Assembly (NCBI GenBank): GCA_038748065.1
Contig: JBCDJG010000042.1
Span: forward strand, 1 to 42,206
Source: JBCDJG01 sp038748065
GTDB lineage: Bacteria > Pseudomonadota > Gammaproteobacteria > Pseudomonadales > Halieaceae
Reading direction: 5' to 3'
Length of the DNA stretch: 42,206 nucleotides
Part shown: positions 8,492 to 15,231 of the stretch, one piece after another
How positions within the stretch are numbered: the stretch's first letter is position 1
Layout: each line of letters opens with the position of its first letter
Notes under the pieces: model-generated
Database searches by the model: none
The model's input: only the letters and a program-made list of their open reading frames with translations
Told to the model about the DNA's origin: nothing
Made by a program: the position numbers and the translations under genes

Positions 8492-9268
8492 CTAGGGGCT
8501 GAAGTGCCAGTCGGCAAACTGCTCAGTGGCCTCCAGAATATCATCGCATATCGCCTTCGAAAGAACGTGCTGATAGGGCGTCAGGTATTGGGAAGAGACC
8601 TCGTTGCCGTAGACAAAGTGCTCTGAGTCGAAACTCAGGTAAGCCTCGCTGAACTCCAGCCCGAGGAAATCGAAAATACGTTTTGTCTGCGTTGCCGGCG
8701 ACAGGCACAGCAACTCGAAGCGATTCAGCAGGATTCGTTCGCCGTGGTGCTTGAGGGCGAGCTGGTAACCCTCGGCATAGGTCCTGTAGCGCGCTACATG
8801 CTGGTCTAGTGTGCGCTGCAGATAGGCTTCTTCTTCGCCGCGGTGGCCCGACCACCGCGCCCAGGACAACATCAGTGCCCGAGGGTCGCGGACGTTGACG
8901 ACACAGGGTATCTCGGGAACGCGGGCTAAAGCCTCATCCAGGTGCAGCATGTAAATGGGGGTTTTATCTACCAGGCTGACCGCTTTATCTTTGATGATGG
9001 GGGAGCGCTCGCGCATGCGCGCGTAGCATTCGAAGAAGTCGTCGGTGGCACAGATCCATGCCATGTCGTCGAGACTGACCTGCCATTTATCTCGGAAGTA
9101 ACGAAAGTAGGGCTGTATCTTTGAAAACTCGTGCGGCGACTCGCCCAGTAAGAGACCCACCTCGAAGCCGGCGTCGAGTTCCGGGTGACCGCAAAGAATT
9201 TCATTGAGCAAGGTTGTACCCGACTTCTCGAAGCCACAAACCAGGGCGTGTAATGGTGGGTAGTTCAA
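8492..9268 (-). CDS. Sulfotransferase-family protein
   Basis: This 258-residue protein has the sulfotransferase P-loop CGFEKSGTTLLNEIL at about residues 11-25 and a 3'-phosphate-binding segment VVNVRDPRALMLSWARWSG near residues 133-151. It looks like a complete cytoplasmic PAPS-dependent sulfotransferase. Its start is TTG at 9268, preceded by a purine-rich AGAAGAGAG. The next in-frame alternatives would cut into the P-loop. It is the last gene of the minus-strand series and follows the GT2 gene by 30 nt. It belongs to a different sulfotransferase subfamily from the GMHRSGTS-type proteins in this cluster. Confidence 0.8.
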   Translation of the reverse strand: MNYPPLHALVCGFEKSGTTLLNEILCGHPELDAGFEVGLLLGESPHEFSKIQPYFRYFRDKWQVSLDDMAWICATDDFFECYARMRERSPIIKDKAVSLVDKTPIYMLHLDEALARVPEIPCVVNVRDPRALMLSWARWSGHRGEEEAYLQRTLDQHVARYRTYAEGYQLALKHHGERILLNRFELLCLSPATQTKRIFDFLGLEFSEAYLSFDSEHFVYGNEVSSQYLTPYQHVLSKAICDDILEATEQFADWHFSP

Positions 9269-9298
9269 GACAGGCTCTCTTCTTGCAATAGTCGGCGT

Positions 9299-10819
9299 TC
9301 AGTTCAGGGAGAAATCTGCACGACCGCGGGCGAAATTTTCGTTGTAGTAGGGGTCTCGACCAAGCTCCCGCCCCCAGCGGCCCATGAGCGATTCCAGGTC
9401 CTCGGTAAATGCAGGCAGGGTAGCAGCGAGTGCCTGCTGCTCATCCCCCGCAGCAAAGCGCGCCTGGGGGGACCAGACGGTGAACTTTTCCAACTGCCGA
9501 AGTCGCAGTGCCAGATCACATCCCAGCATTAGAGGGTGACGTAAGTAGGGATCCAGGCCGCCCAGATTGTCCAGGACCTGGCGTTGAATGGCGAGACCCG
9601 AAAGGCTCGCGACCGTCACCCGCTGGTCCAGATCGAGACGCGCGAAGTAGCCGCGATCATCGTCAGCCGCACCAACCAGAGCTGAAACAGGTTCACCGGG
9701 ACTGAATACGGGCCCTTGAACCAGTCGTCCATCGGGTGCCAGCAGCGTTGCCGCCGCGGCACCGGCCTGCGGTCTGGCGAGCAGCCCCGCCAGCGTCGCC
9801 AGGCTGTCGGCATTGATTGCTTTGAATCCGCCGGGCAGGAAAAGGATATGGCTAGCGTGACTGCTCTCAAGCTGTGCATTGAGTTCAGCGCCGTCACGTG
9901 CTGCCTCGCAATCGACAATCTGCCAATCGCTGGCACCCGCCGCCAAACTCCAGTCGACGCGATTGTGAATTTTAGCCAGCCTTGGGCTTTCAGCTGTGCC
10001 GGGCTGGCCTGTGCGGCCGAGGTGCTGCCGCAGGGCTTCGCGTGCCCTGGCAACAGCCTGCCCCATATTGGATCGGGCCGCTGACTGACTGTGAACGCGC
10101 CAGTGATAGAGAACTTCAGGCATATGGCCGACCTGATCCGGTGACAGGCGTTCTACCGCGCGCAGTGCCAGGTCATAGTCCTGGCTGCCATCAAAACCCG
10201 TGCGCAGGCCACCAAGGTTGCGCAGCAGCGCAGAGTGATAGACGCTCAAGTGGTTGAAGAAATTCTGGCCCAGCAATAGTTCATAGTTAAAATCCGGTTT
10301 AAAGAATGGGTTGTGGCGCACCCCATCGGCATCGATGTGGTCGGAATCACTGTAAAGCAGGCGAAGTTCCGGATGCTCTTTCAAGAAGCGAGCGACGAGT
10401 AGCAGCGCCTGCGGCACCAGCGCATCGTCATGGTCGAGGAAGGCGACATAGTTACCCTGGCTCTCTGCCAGGGCATCGTTGGTAGCCACGGCAATCCCGC
10501 CATTAGTTGGGCGCATCAGAGCGCGTATGCGCGGTTCGCGACGGCCAAACTCACGGAGCTGAGCAGCTACATCTTCGCTGGTCGAGGCATCGTCAACCAG
10601 GAGCAGTTCCCACCGCGGATAAATCTGGGACAGCACTGACTCGACCGCTGCCCTGAGAAAGCCAGGAGGCGTATTGAAACACGGCATGATAATCGTGATC
10701 AGGGGCCAGTCCTGATCGTAAGCAGCCGCGCCAATGGCGGTGACTCGGCGCTGAAGTCGTGGCTGTTCTACCTCATTGATCCAGTCTTCATAGGCCTGCT
10801 GGTCGATGAAGTGGGACAC
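9299..10819 (-). CDS. GT2-family glycosyltransferase with extended C-terminus
   Basis: This 506-residue protein has a canonical GT2 domain in its first 270 residues: ITIIMPCFNTPPGFLRAAVES near residue 42, LLLVDDAST, NGGIAVATNDAL, and the metal-binding AFLDHDDALVPQ near residue 130. SDSDHID and GSQDYDLALRA follow. The C-terminal 230 residues contain a second, weaker strand/helix pattern (HILFLPGGFKAIN, LGGLDPYLRHPL) resembling a degenerate second GT2 half. It probably extends a surface polysaccharide at the cytoplasmic face. The start is GTG at 10819, sharing its G with the TAG stop of the upstream gene, which implies translational coupling. The donor and acceptor sugars are unknown. Confidence 0.82.
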   Translation of the reverse strand: MSHFIDQQAYEDWINEVEQPRLQRRVTAIGAAAYDQDWPLITIIMPCFNTPPGFLRAAVESVLSQIYPRWELLLVDDASTSEDVAAQLREFGRREPRIRALMRPTNGGIAVATNDALAESQGNYVAFLDHDDALVPQALLLVARFLKEHPELRLLYSDSDHIDADGVRHNPFFKPDFNYELLLGQNFFNHLSVYHSALLRNLGGLRTGFDGSQDYDLALRAVERLSPDQVGHMPEVLYHWRVHSQSAARSNMGQAVARAREALRQHLGRTGQPGTAESPRLAKIHNRVDWSLAAGASDWQIVDCEAARDGAELNAQLESSHASHILFLPGGFKAINADSLATLAGLLARPQAGAAAATLLAPDGRLVQGPVFSPGEPVSALVGAADDDRGYFARLDLDQRVTVASLSGLAIQRQVLDNLGGLDPYLRHPLMLGCDLALRLRQLEKFTVWSPQARFAAGDEQQALAATLPAFTEDLESLMGRWGRELGRDPYYNENFARGRADFSLN

Positions 10820-11730
10820 TAGCCAGTTTCCATTAAGCGACGGGTCTGGTCATTAGGCATATGCCCGTAGAAGCGTAGCGGCTTTTGGCTCACCCGATAG
10901 GGCTTTCCGCGTAGGGATTCATACTGGGCCAGGTAAGTCTCCCACTTGGCTTTTTGCTGCTCGCGCGAAACGTTGGTGCTGGTACCGCCGTGTACCTGGT
11001 GAAAGCTGGCCTCACCCATAAGCTGCACGATCTCCGTATCAGGCAGCTCACACAGGCGCAGGTAGAGATCGGGCAGCATGATGCCGCCGCCTGGAATGTC
11101 GAAGCGCTCATCGCAGCCGCCGACGGCGTCGAAGGCGGAACGGCGCGCAAACAGGCAGTTGCTTTCGAACTGTCTTACGAACCAATATTGACGCGGGCGA
11201 ATGCCGCCCGGTTCGATGCGGTAGGGGACACCAATTTCGAACAGCCGATAGCCGTCATCGGGCCAGTTGATGCTGGCGAGCAATCGATCTTCCTCCGATT
11301 CATCGTAACCCGCCAAAACGGTTTCGAACTGTGGCCCCGGCCCAAGGAAAAAAGGCATGGTGACGACCAAGGGGTTGGGCAACGCAGTAAACATTTGTTT
11401 GCCGTGGTGCAGGACGCCGGGCGTGAGCATATGCGCACCGTCGACCATCAGGGCCAGCACGTCGCCGCGGCTTTCGCTAACCGCCAGATTGATGGCATAG
11501 GCGGGAGAGGGGGGCGGATCTTGCAAGCGCAGGTAGTGGATATTGCTCCCAAGCGCTTCTACCCGCTCGTCTTCAAGCGGATCATCGGACCCGTTGTCGA
11601 CAACGAGAATCTCGTAGTCGTCGGACGACATGCCGCGCTGGTAGTCGGGCAAGAGCGCGCGTAGGGAGTTTATGCCAGCGCGGCGCATATTGTGCAGCAC
11701 AATGACGACGGAGATCAGCGGCGGGTGCAA
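10819..11730 (-). CDS. GT2-like glycosyltransferase, DGA-motif subfamily (copy 2)
   Basis: This 303-residue protein is a clear paralogue of its upstream neighbour (11735-12691) and of the gene at 7444. It starts with ISVVIVLHNMRRAG, has LVVDNGSDDPLE, then LMVDGAHMLTPGVL in place of the DxD block. FFLGPGPQ, ESNCLFARR, GGCDERFDIPGGG and GEASFHQVHGGTST follow. The start appears to be TTG at 11730, 4 nt after the upstream stop with GAGG just before it; any later start would remove the first GT-A strand. Adjacent placement and the same block order point to tandem duplication. Glycosyl transfer is inferred from the fold; loss of a normal DxD makes the metal dependence uncertain. Confidence 0.75.
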   Translation of the reverse strand: MHPPLISVVIVLHNMRRAGINSLRALLPDYQRGMSSDDYEILVVDNGSDDPLEDERVEALGSNIHYLRLQDPPPSPAYAINLAVSESRGDVLALMVDGAHMLTPGVLHHGKQMFTALPNPLVVTMPFFLGPGPQFETVLAGYDESEEDRLLASINWPDDGYRLFEIGVPYRIEPGGIRPRQYWFVRQFESNCLFARRSAFDAVGGCDERFDIPGGGIMLPDLYLRLCELPDTEIVQLMGEASFHQVHGGTSTNVSREQQKAKWETYLAQYESLRGKPYRVSQKPLRFYGHMPNDQTRRLMETG

Positions 11731-11734
11731 GGCC

Positions 11735-12691
11735 TCAGGGCTCCGACAGGATCTTCAGCTTGAGATCTTCGGGAATCGGCTTTTGCTCCCTGCCGTGGTT
11801 GAGTAAATGAATTTTGGAGCGCGGGGTAGGCATGTGCCCAAGGAACTGCAGTTCCTTGGGTGGTGCATCGAGGTCCTTGCCCCGAATAGCGCGGTACTGT
11901 GCCTCATACTGTTTGACCTTGGCATCGCGCTCGGCGGCGCCGACATTGGTGGTAGTGCCGCCGTGTAACTGGTGAAAGGTGCCTTCACCGATCAGTTGCA
12001 CCACCTCCGTCTGCGGCAGGCCCGCCGCCTCCCGAAAGATATCCAGGTTGATAAACCCGCCGCCTGGTGAGTCGAAGCGCTCGTCCGCCCCGCCGATTTG
12101 ATCGAAGACCGGACGCGAAAGCACCAGGCAATTACTTTCAATCATACGATTGAACCAGCTGATTCGGGGGATGTAACCCTGGGCCGGTTCGCCGATCTCG
12201 AATAATCGATAGCCGTCCTGTGGCCAGTCGATTTTTGCCAGGAGCTCATCCTCTACGGCCTGACTGTAGCCATCAAAAATGGTGTCGTTCTGATCGCCCG
12301 GGCCAAGAAAGAAAGCGCGTGTTACAACAACTGGATGATCGAAGATCGCAAAAGCGGCCTTGGCGTAGCGCAGGACACCCGGCGTTAACATGTGTGCGCC
12401 GTCAATCATGATGGCCAGGGCGTCTCCACGAGATGCCGCTACACCCACGTTAATGGCATGCGCGGGCGAGGAGGGCGCGTCTGCAATGTAGTGGTAGTGG
12501 CAATAATCGGGCAGCTGCTTGATCGTATCGGGCTCGAGCGGATGAGTGGAGCCATTCTCGACCAGCACTACCTCGTAGTCCTCGCAGTCGAGACCCGCGC
12601 AGCCCCGCTGGTAGTCGGGAGCAAGGCTTGCCAGCGTGCGCGGTATCTCCCTCGCCATGTTGTAAGCTACCAGCACGACAGAGAGCTTCAT
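11735..12691 (-). CDS. GT2-like glycosyltransferase, DGA-motif subfamily (copy 3)
   Basis: This 318-residue protein opens directly with the GT-A strand LSVVLVAYNMAREIPRTLASL and VVLVENGSTHPLE. It then shows IMIDGAHMLTPGVL, FFLGPGDQND, IDWPQDGYRLFEIGEP, ESNCLVLSR, GGADERFDSPGGG and GEGTFHQLHGGTTTNV. Nearly every block is shared with the downstream paralogue. ATG at 12691 is preceded by GGGAGA and GAGG. It is probably a cytoplasmic glycosyltransferase for a surface glycan and heads the minus-strand set 11735 > 10819 > 9299 > 8492, whose spacings of 4 nt, -1 nt and 30 nt suggest one operon. The 109 nt upstream separate it from the unrelated DNA-repair gene. Confidence 0.77.
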   Translation of the reverse strand: MKLSVVLVAYNMAREIPRTLASLAPDYQRGCAGLDCEDYEVVLVENGSTHPLEPDTIKQLPDYCHYHYIADAPSSPAHAINVGVAASRGDALAIMIDGAHMLTPGVLRYAKAAFAIFDHPVVVTRAFFLGPGDQNDTIFDGYSQAVEDELLAKIDWPQDGYRLFEIGEPAQGYIPRISWFNRMIESNCLVLSRPVFDQIGGADERFDSPGGGFINLDIFREAAGLPQTEVVQLIGEGTFHQLHGGTTTNVGAAERDAKVKQYEAQYRAIRGKDLDAPPKELQFLGHMPTPRSKIHLLNHGREQKPIPEDLKLKILSEP

Positions 12692-12800
12692 AGCCTCGGT
12701 AATTCTCCCGAACGAATAACGTGGCCCTGTGCCCCGTGTTGCTGGCTATTCTACCTCATCTACGAGGACTGCATCGAAGTAGCGACAATGCTCTGGTAGT

Positions 12801-13127
12801 TCAATCCAGAGCGGCTGGCCAGCGGAAGCGGCGCAAATCTACGCGGTTCGCGCTGCTGAAGATGACGCCCTCTGCCTCTAGTCGATCCCTTTGGGTATAC
12901 TGAGCCGAGGAGCCTTCAGGGAGCGAAATGCTGCCCTGCGCATTGATGACCCGGTGCCATGGAATACGCGTTCCCGGCGGCAGGTCACGCAGGGCGCGAC
13001 CTACCCGGCGGGCGGCGCCCGGCAACCCTGCGAGCCGTGCGACGTCGCCATAGGTAGCCACGTTGCCTGCGGGGATCGCCGCTACGACCTGCCAAATCAG
13101 CTGGTTGGTGTCTGGCTCCTTACGCAC
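12801..13127 (-). CDS. Alkyltransferase-like protein (ATL, MGMT homologue without catalytic Cys)
   Basis: This 108-residue protein matches the DNA-binding domain of O6-alkylguanine-DNA alkyltransferase: VVAAIPAGNVATYGDVARLAG (residues 14-34), then ARRVGRAL with the arginine finger, then PWHRV at 56-60. In MGMT that motif is PCHRV; here Trp57 replaces the reactive Cys, the hallmark of alkyltransferase-like proteins. These bind O6-alkylguanine lesions and channel them to nucleotide excision repair rather than reversing them. E. coli YbaZ is an example. The start is GTG at 13127, with an in-frame stop immediately upstream that rules out extension. The gene is divergent from the DUF481 gene with only 29 nt between starts. 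Confidence 0.9.
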   Translation of the reverse strand: MRKEPDTNQLIWQVVAAIPAGNVATYGDVARLAGLPGAARRVGRALRDLPPGTRIPWHRVINAQGSISLPEGSSAQYTQRDRLEAEGVIFSSANRVDLRRFRWPAALD

Positions 13128-13156
13128 CTAATATCCGGGCAAACGGCCTCTTGATC

Positions 13157-14185
13157 ATGACTATAAGAAACTCACTGCGACGAGCCGTACTGACCGGCTT
13201 GCTCTTGCTGCTGTGCAATCCGGCGTTGGCAGACCGCATTTACTTCAGTAACGGCGAGTCTATCACTGGCACTCTGGAGGGCGTAGAGCAAGGGAAGGTC
13301 CAGTGGACTTCGCCGATGCTCGGTAGCCTGAATATCGAACAGCACCACGTGAGCTGGATCGAAACCGATGAGCGCTACGATCTCAAAACCAGCAGGCGCA
13401 CGCTCACTAACTGCTGGATGTACAAGCAGCGTGAGCGACAGCTACTGCAATGCGACGAGGGTGTACATAGCCTCACTGACTGGAAGCTGGTGGTGAAGGC
13501 AGGCGAAGCGCTACAGGGGCCACAGCCTTTCCTGACGCAAACCGGCGGCGTGGTTATCGCCGCCGAGAATTCCAGCGGCAACAACAATATCGACAAGTAC
13601 AACGTCGACGCGCGCACCGAATTGCGCCTCATCGAGACGCGTCACACGCTCGCCCTGCGGTACCAGGAAGAAAGCGCGGAAGGGCAGAATACGCGAAACA
13701 TGTGGCGTACCAGCTATCAATACGACCAGTTTTTCACACAGCAGTGGTTTCTCACTGGCAATGCGTTCTATGAAGAGGACGAGTTCCGGGAACTCGATCA
13801 ACGCTACTCAGCGGGTATTGGCATGGGCTATCAATTTCTGGAAACGAGCTACTTCGACCTCAACGGCAAAGGCACGATTAACTACGTGGACGAGCAGTTT
13901 GATACCGGCGAACAGCGACAACGCCCGGCATTGCTATGGAATTTGGACTTCAAGTGGCGTTTCAATGATCGGGGCGTCGAGATGTATCACCGACACTTTC
14001 TGCTGCAGTCCTTCACAGAGACCGACGACTTTGAGATCAGCACGGTGACCGGTTTTAAATACCCGATCAGCGGCAAGCTGAACTCAGTGATCCAACTGGA
14101 GTACGACTACGATAATCTCCCGGCTGAGGGCAATGTCGACAAACGGGACCAGAAGTGGTCGATCGGGCTTAATTACGACTGGTGA
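13157..14185 (+). CDS. DUF481-family outer-membrane protein
   Basis: This 342-residue protein has a signal peptide (basic start, hydrophobic stretch, NPALA|D cleavage after residue 25). A short beta-rich domain follows (IYFSNGESITGTLEGVEQG), then a long region of alternating aromatic/polar strands from about residue 130 to the end (for example ALRYQEESAEGQ, RTSYQYDQFF, LNYDW at the C-terminus). This matches DUF481 (YdiY-like) putative outer-membrane beta-barrels, and the terminal aromatic residue fits the barrel-insertion signal. Function in the family is poorly known; a salt-related role has been suggested for some members. ATG at 13157 is preferred over a TTG at 13151 because it directly begins the signal peptide. 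Any promoter must lie within the divergent repair gene. Confidence 0.8.
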   Translation: MTIRNSLRRAVLTGLLLLLCNPALADRIYFSNGESITGTLEGVEQGKVQWTSPMLGSLNIEQHHVSWIETDERYDLKTSRRTLTNCWMYKQRERQLLQCDEGVHSLTDWKLVVKAGEALQGPQPFLTQTGGVVIAAENSSGNNNIDKYNVDARTELRLIETRHTLALRYQEESAEGQNTRNMWRTSYQYDQFFTQQWFLTGNAFYEEDEFRELDQRYSAGIGMGYQFLETSYFDLNGKGTINYVDEQFDTGEQRQRPALLWNLDFKWRFNDRGVEMYHRHFLLQSFTETDDFEISTVTGFKYPISGKLNSVIQLEYDYDNLPAEGNVDKRDQKWSIGLNYDW

Positions 14186-14259
14186 TCGTTGCTGCAGCGC
14201 GTGGCCTGCAGCCCTTGTAATGGCTGCGATCGGCCCTATTGATGTAGGAGGAGGAAAAG

Positions 14260-14673
14260 ATGCGAATTTTCTTGTTGCTGCTGCCCTGGCTGGAGCTGTT
14301 TACCTTAATCCAGCTGGGTGTTGAAACGAGCGCCCTGACGGCCCTGGCCTGGGTATTTGCCACCCTGTTTTTGGGCCTCTTTCTATTGCAGCGACAGGGC
14401 ATGGGCATGTTTGAACGCCTGCGCCAGGCACAGGATGGACGAGTATTGGGCCCACAGCTCTTACTGGACGATGTGGCCGTGGGGCTCGCGGCCCTCCTGT
14501 TAATGGTTCCAGGACTGATTTCCGACTGCGCGGCAGTGCTGGTGATGTTCGGGCCGCTGCGGCGGCGCCTGGCGCGCTGGTGGGGTGGACCCCAGGCGGA
14601 GCCGTATCGGCCAGAGATGGATCGTGAGGCGAATGATACGATCGAGGGTAGTTTTCGCCGCATAGATGACTGA
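14260..14673 (+). CDS. fxsA: FxsA family membrane protein
   Basis: This 137-residue inner-membrane protein opens with RIFLLLLPWLELFTLIQLG, the typical FxsA start (first helix with the PxxE pattern). A second hydrophobic helix follows (LAWVFATLFLGLFLL), then DDVAVGLAALLLMVPGLISDCAAVLVM near residues 70-96, containing the conserved PGxxSD segment. The tail is basic and then acidic. FxsA is best known in E. coli for relieving phage T7 exclusion by the F plasmid when overproduced; its normal role is unclear. Placement just upstream of groESL is conserved in many gammaproteobacteria. The ATG is preceded by a near-ideal ribosome-binding site, AGGAGGAGG at 14246-14254. It is slightly shorter than the E. 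coli protein. Confidence 0.88.
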   Translation: MRIFLLLLPWLELFTLIQLGVETSALTALAWVFATLFLGLFLLQRQGMGMFERLRQAQDGRVLGPQLLLDDVAVGLAALLLMVPGLISDCAAVLVMFGPLRRRLARWWGGPQAEPYRPEMDREANDTIEGSFRRIDD

Positions 14674-14755
14674 TTCTCTGTCCAATTTCGCAAGAAAAAT
14701 CACAAGTCTCTGATTTTAAAAAATAAATTTATCCTCCTCTCAGCAGTATCAGCCC

Positions 14756-14783
14756 TTGACGGCGGCTGTCGCGTGACTAGAAT
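14756..14783 (+). promoter_or_regulatory. Sigma-70-type promoter of groESL
   Basis: TTGACG (14756-14761) and TAGAAT (14778-14783) are separated by 16 nt; each differs from consensus at one position. An A/T-rich tract at about 14713-14733 lies upstream. Transcription would start near 14790, inside the CIRCE inverted repeat, so a bound repressor would block initiation. No convincing sigma-32 (heat-shock) promoter was seen. Confidence 0.75.
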
Positions 14784-14809
14784 TAGCACTCTCTCGAAGA
14801 GAGTGCTAA
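14783..14809 (+). promoter_or_regulatory. CIRCE operator (HrcA binding site)
   Basis: The inverted repeat TTAGCACTC - 9 nt - GAGTGCTAA is a perfect match to the CIRCE consensus, the operator of the heat-shock repressor HrcA. Its first base is the last base of the -10 hexamer and the transcription start falls within it. This predicts that groESL is repressed by HrcA, whose activity depends on GroEL, giving feedback control. The hrcA gene itself is not in this window. Confidence 0.95.
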
Positions 14810-14900
14810 ACGGGGGGTTGAATTCGATGAATTGGCCCCCAAGAAAGCCGCAACCCGTGCTACGGGTCTTCATAACACCGCAATTTGGAGAGTGACATCT

Positions 14901-15191
14901 ATGAACATCCGTCCGCTGTACGACCGCGTCGTCGTTCGTCGCAAGGAAGAGGAAGAAACAACTGCCGGTGGCATCCTGCTGCCCGGTTCAGCCAAGGAAA
15001 AGCCCAACCAGGGTGAGGTCGTGGCCGTTGGTGAGGGTAAATCCCTCGATAGCGGCGAAATTCGCCCGCTTGCGGTTAAGGTCGGCGATACCGTCGTCTT
15101 TGGCCAGTACGCCGGCAGCAACACCATCGAGATCGATGGTGAAGAGCTGATCATCATGGGCGAAAGCGAAATCTTCGCGGTCGTCGAGTAA
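14901..15191 (+). CDS. groS: Co-chaperonin GroES
   Basis: This 96-residue protein is a full-length GroES, the heptameric lid of the GroEL folding chamber in the cytoplasm. It shows the N-terminal NIRPLYDRVVVRR, the mobile loop EEEETTAGGILLPGSAKEK with the GroEL-binding hydrophobic ILL, and the C-terminal EIFAVVE. ATG at 14901 is chosen because it matches the conserved family start and has GGAG at 14887-14890; an upstream in-frame TTG at 14832 would add 23 non-conserved residues. It lies downstream of the CIRCE-overlapped promoter and 40 nt before groEL, forming the usual bicistronic heat-shock operon. Confidence 0.98.
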   Translation: MNIRPLYDRVVVRRKEEEETTAGGILLPGSAKEKPNQGEVVAVGEGKSLDSGEIRPLAVKVGDTVVFGQYAGSNTIEIDGEELIIMGESEIFAVVE

Positions 15192-15231
15192 TCCCGAATT
15201 CACCGCTAGTTATTACTTAAGGAACTGACAC

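Noticed and set aside
14191..14212. Inverted repeat GCTGCAG...CTGCAGC after the DUF481 gene as a terminator
   Set aside because: The stem is perfect for seven pairs but no T-tract follows, so it could be chance or only a weak terminator.
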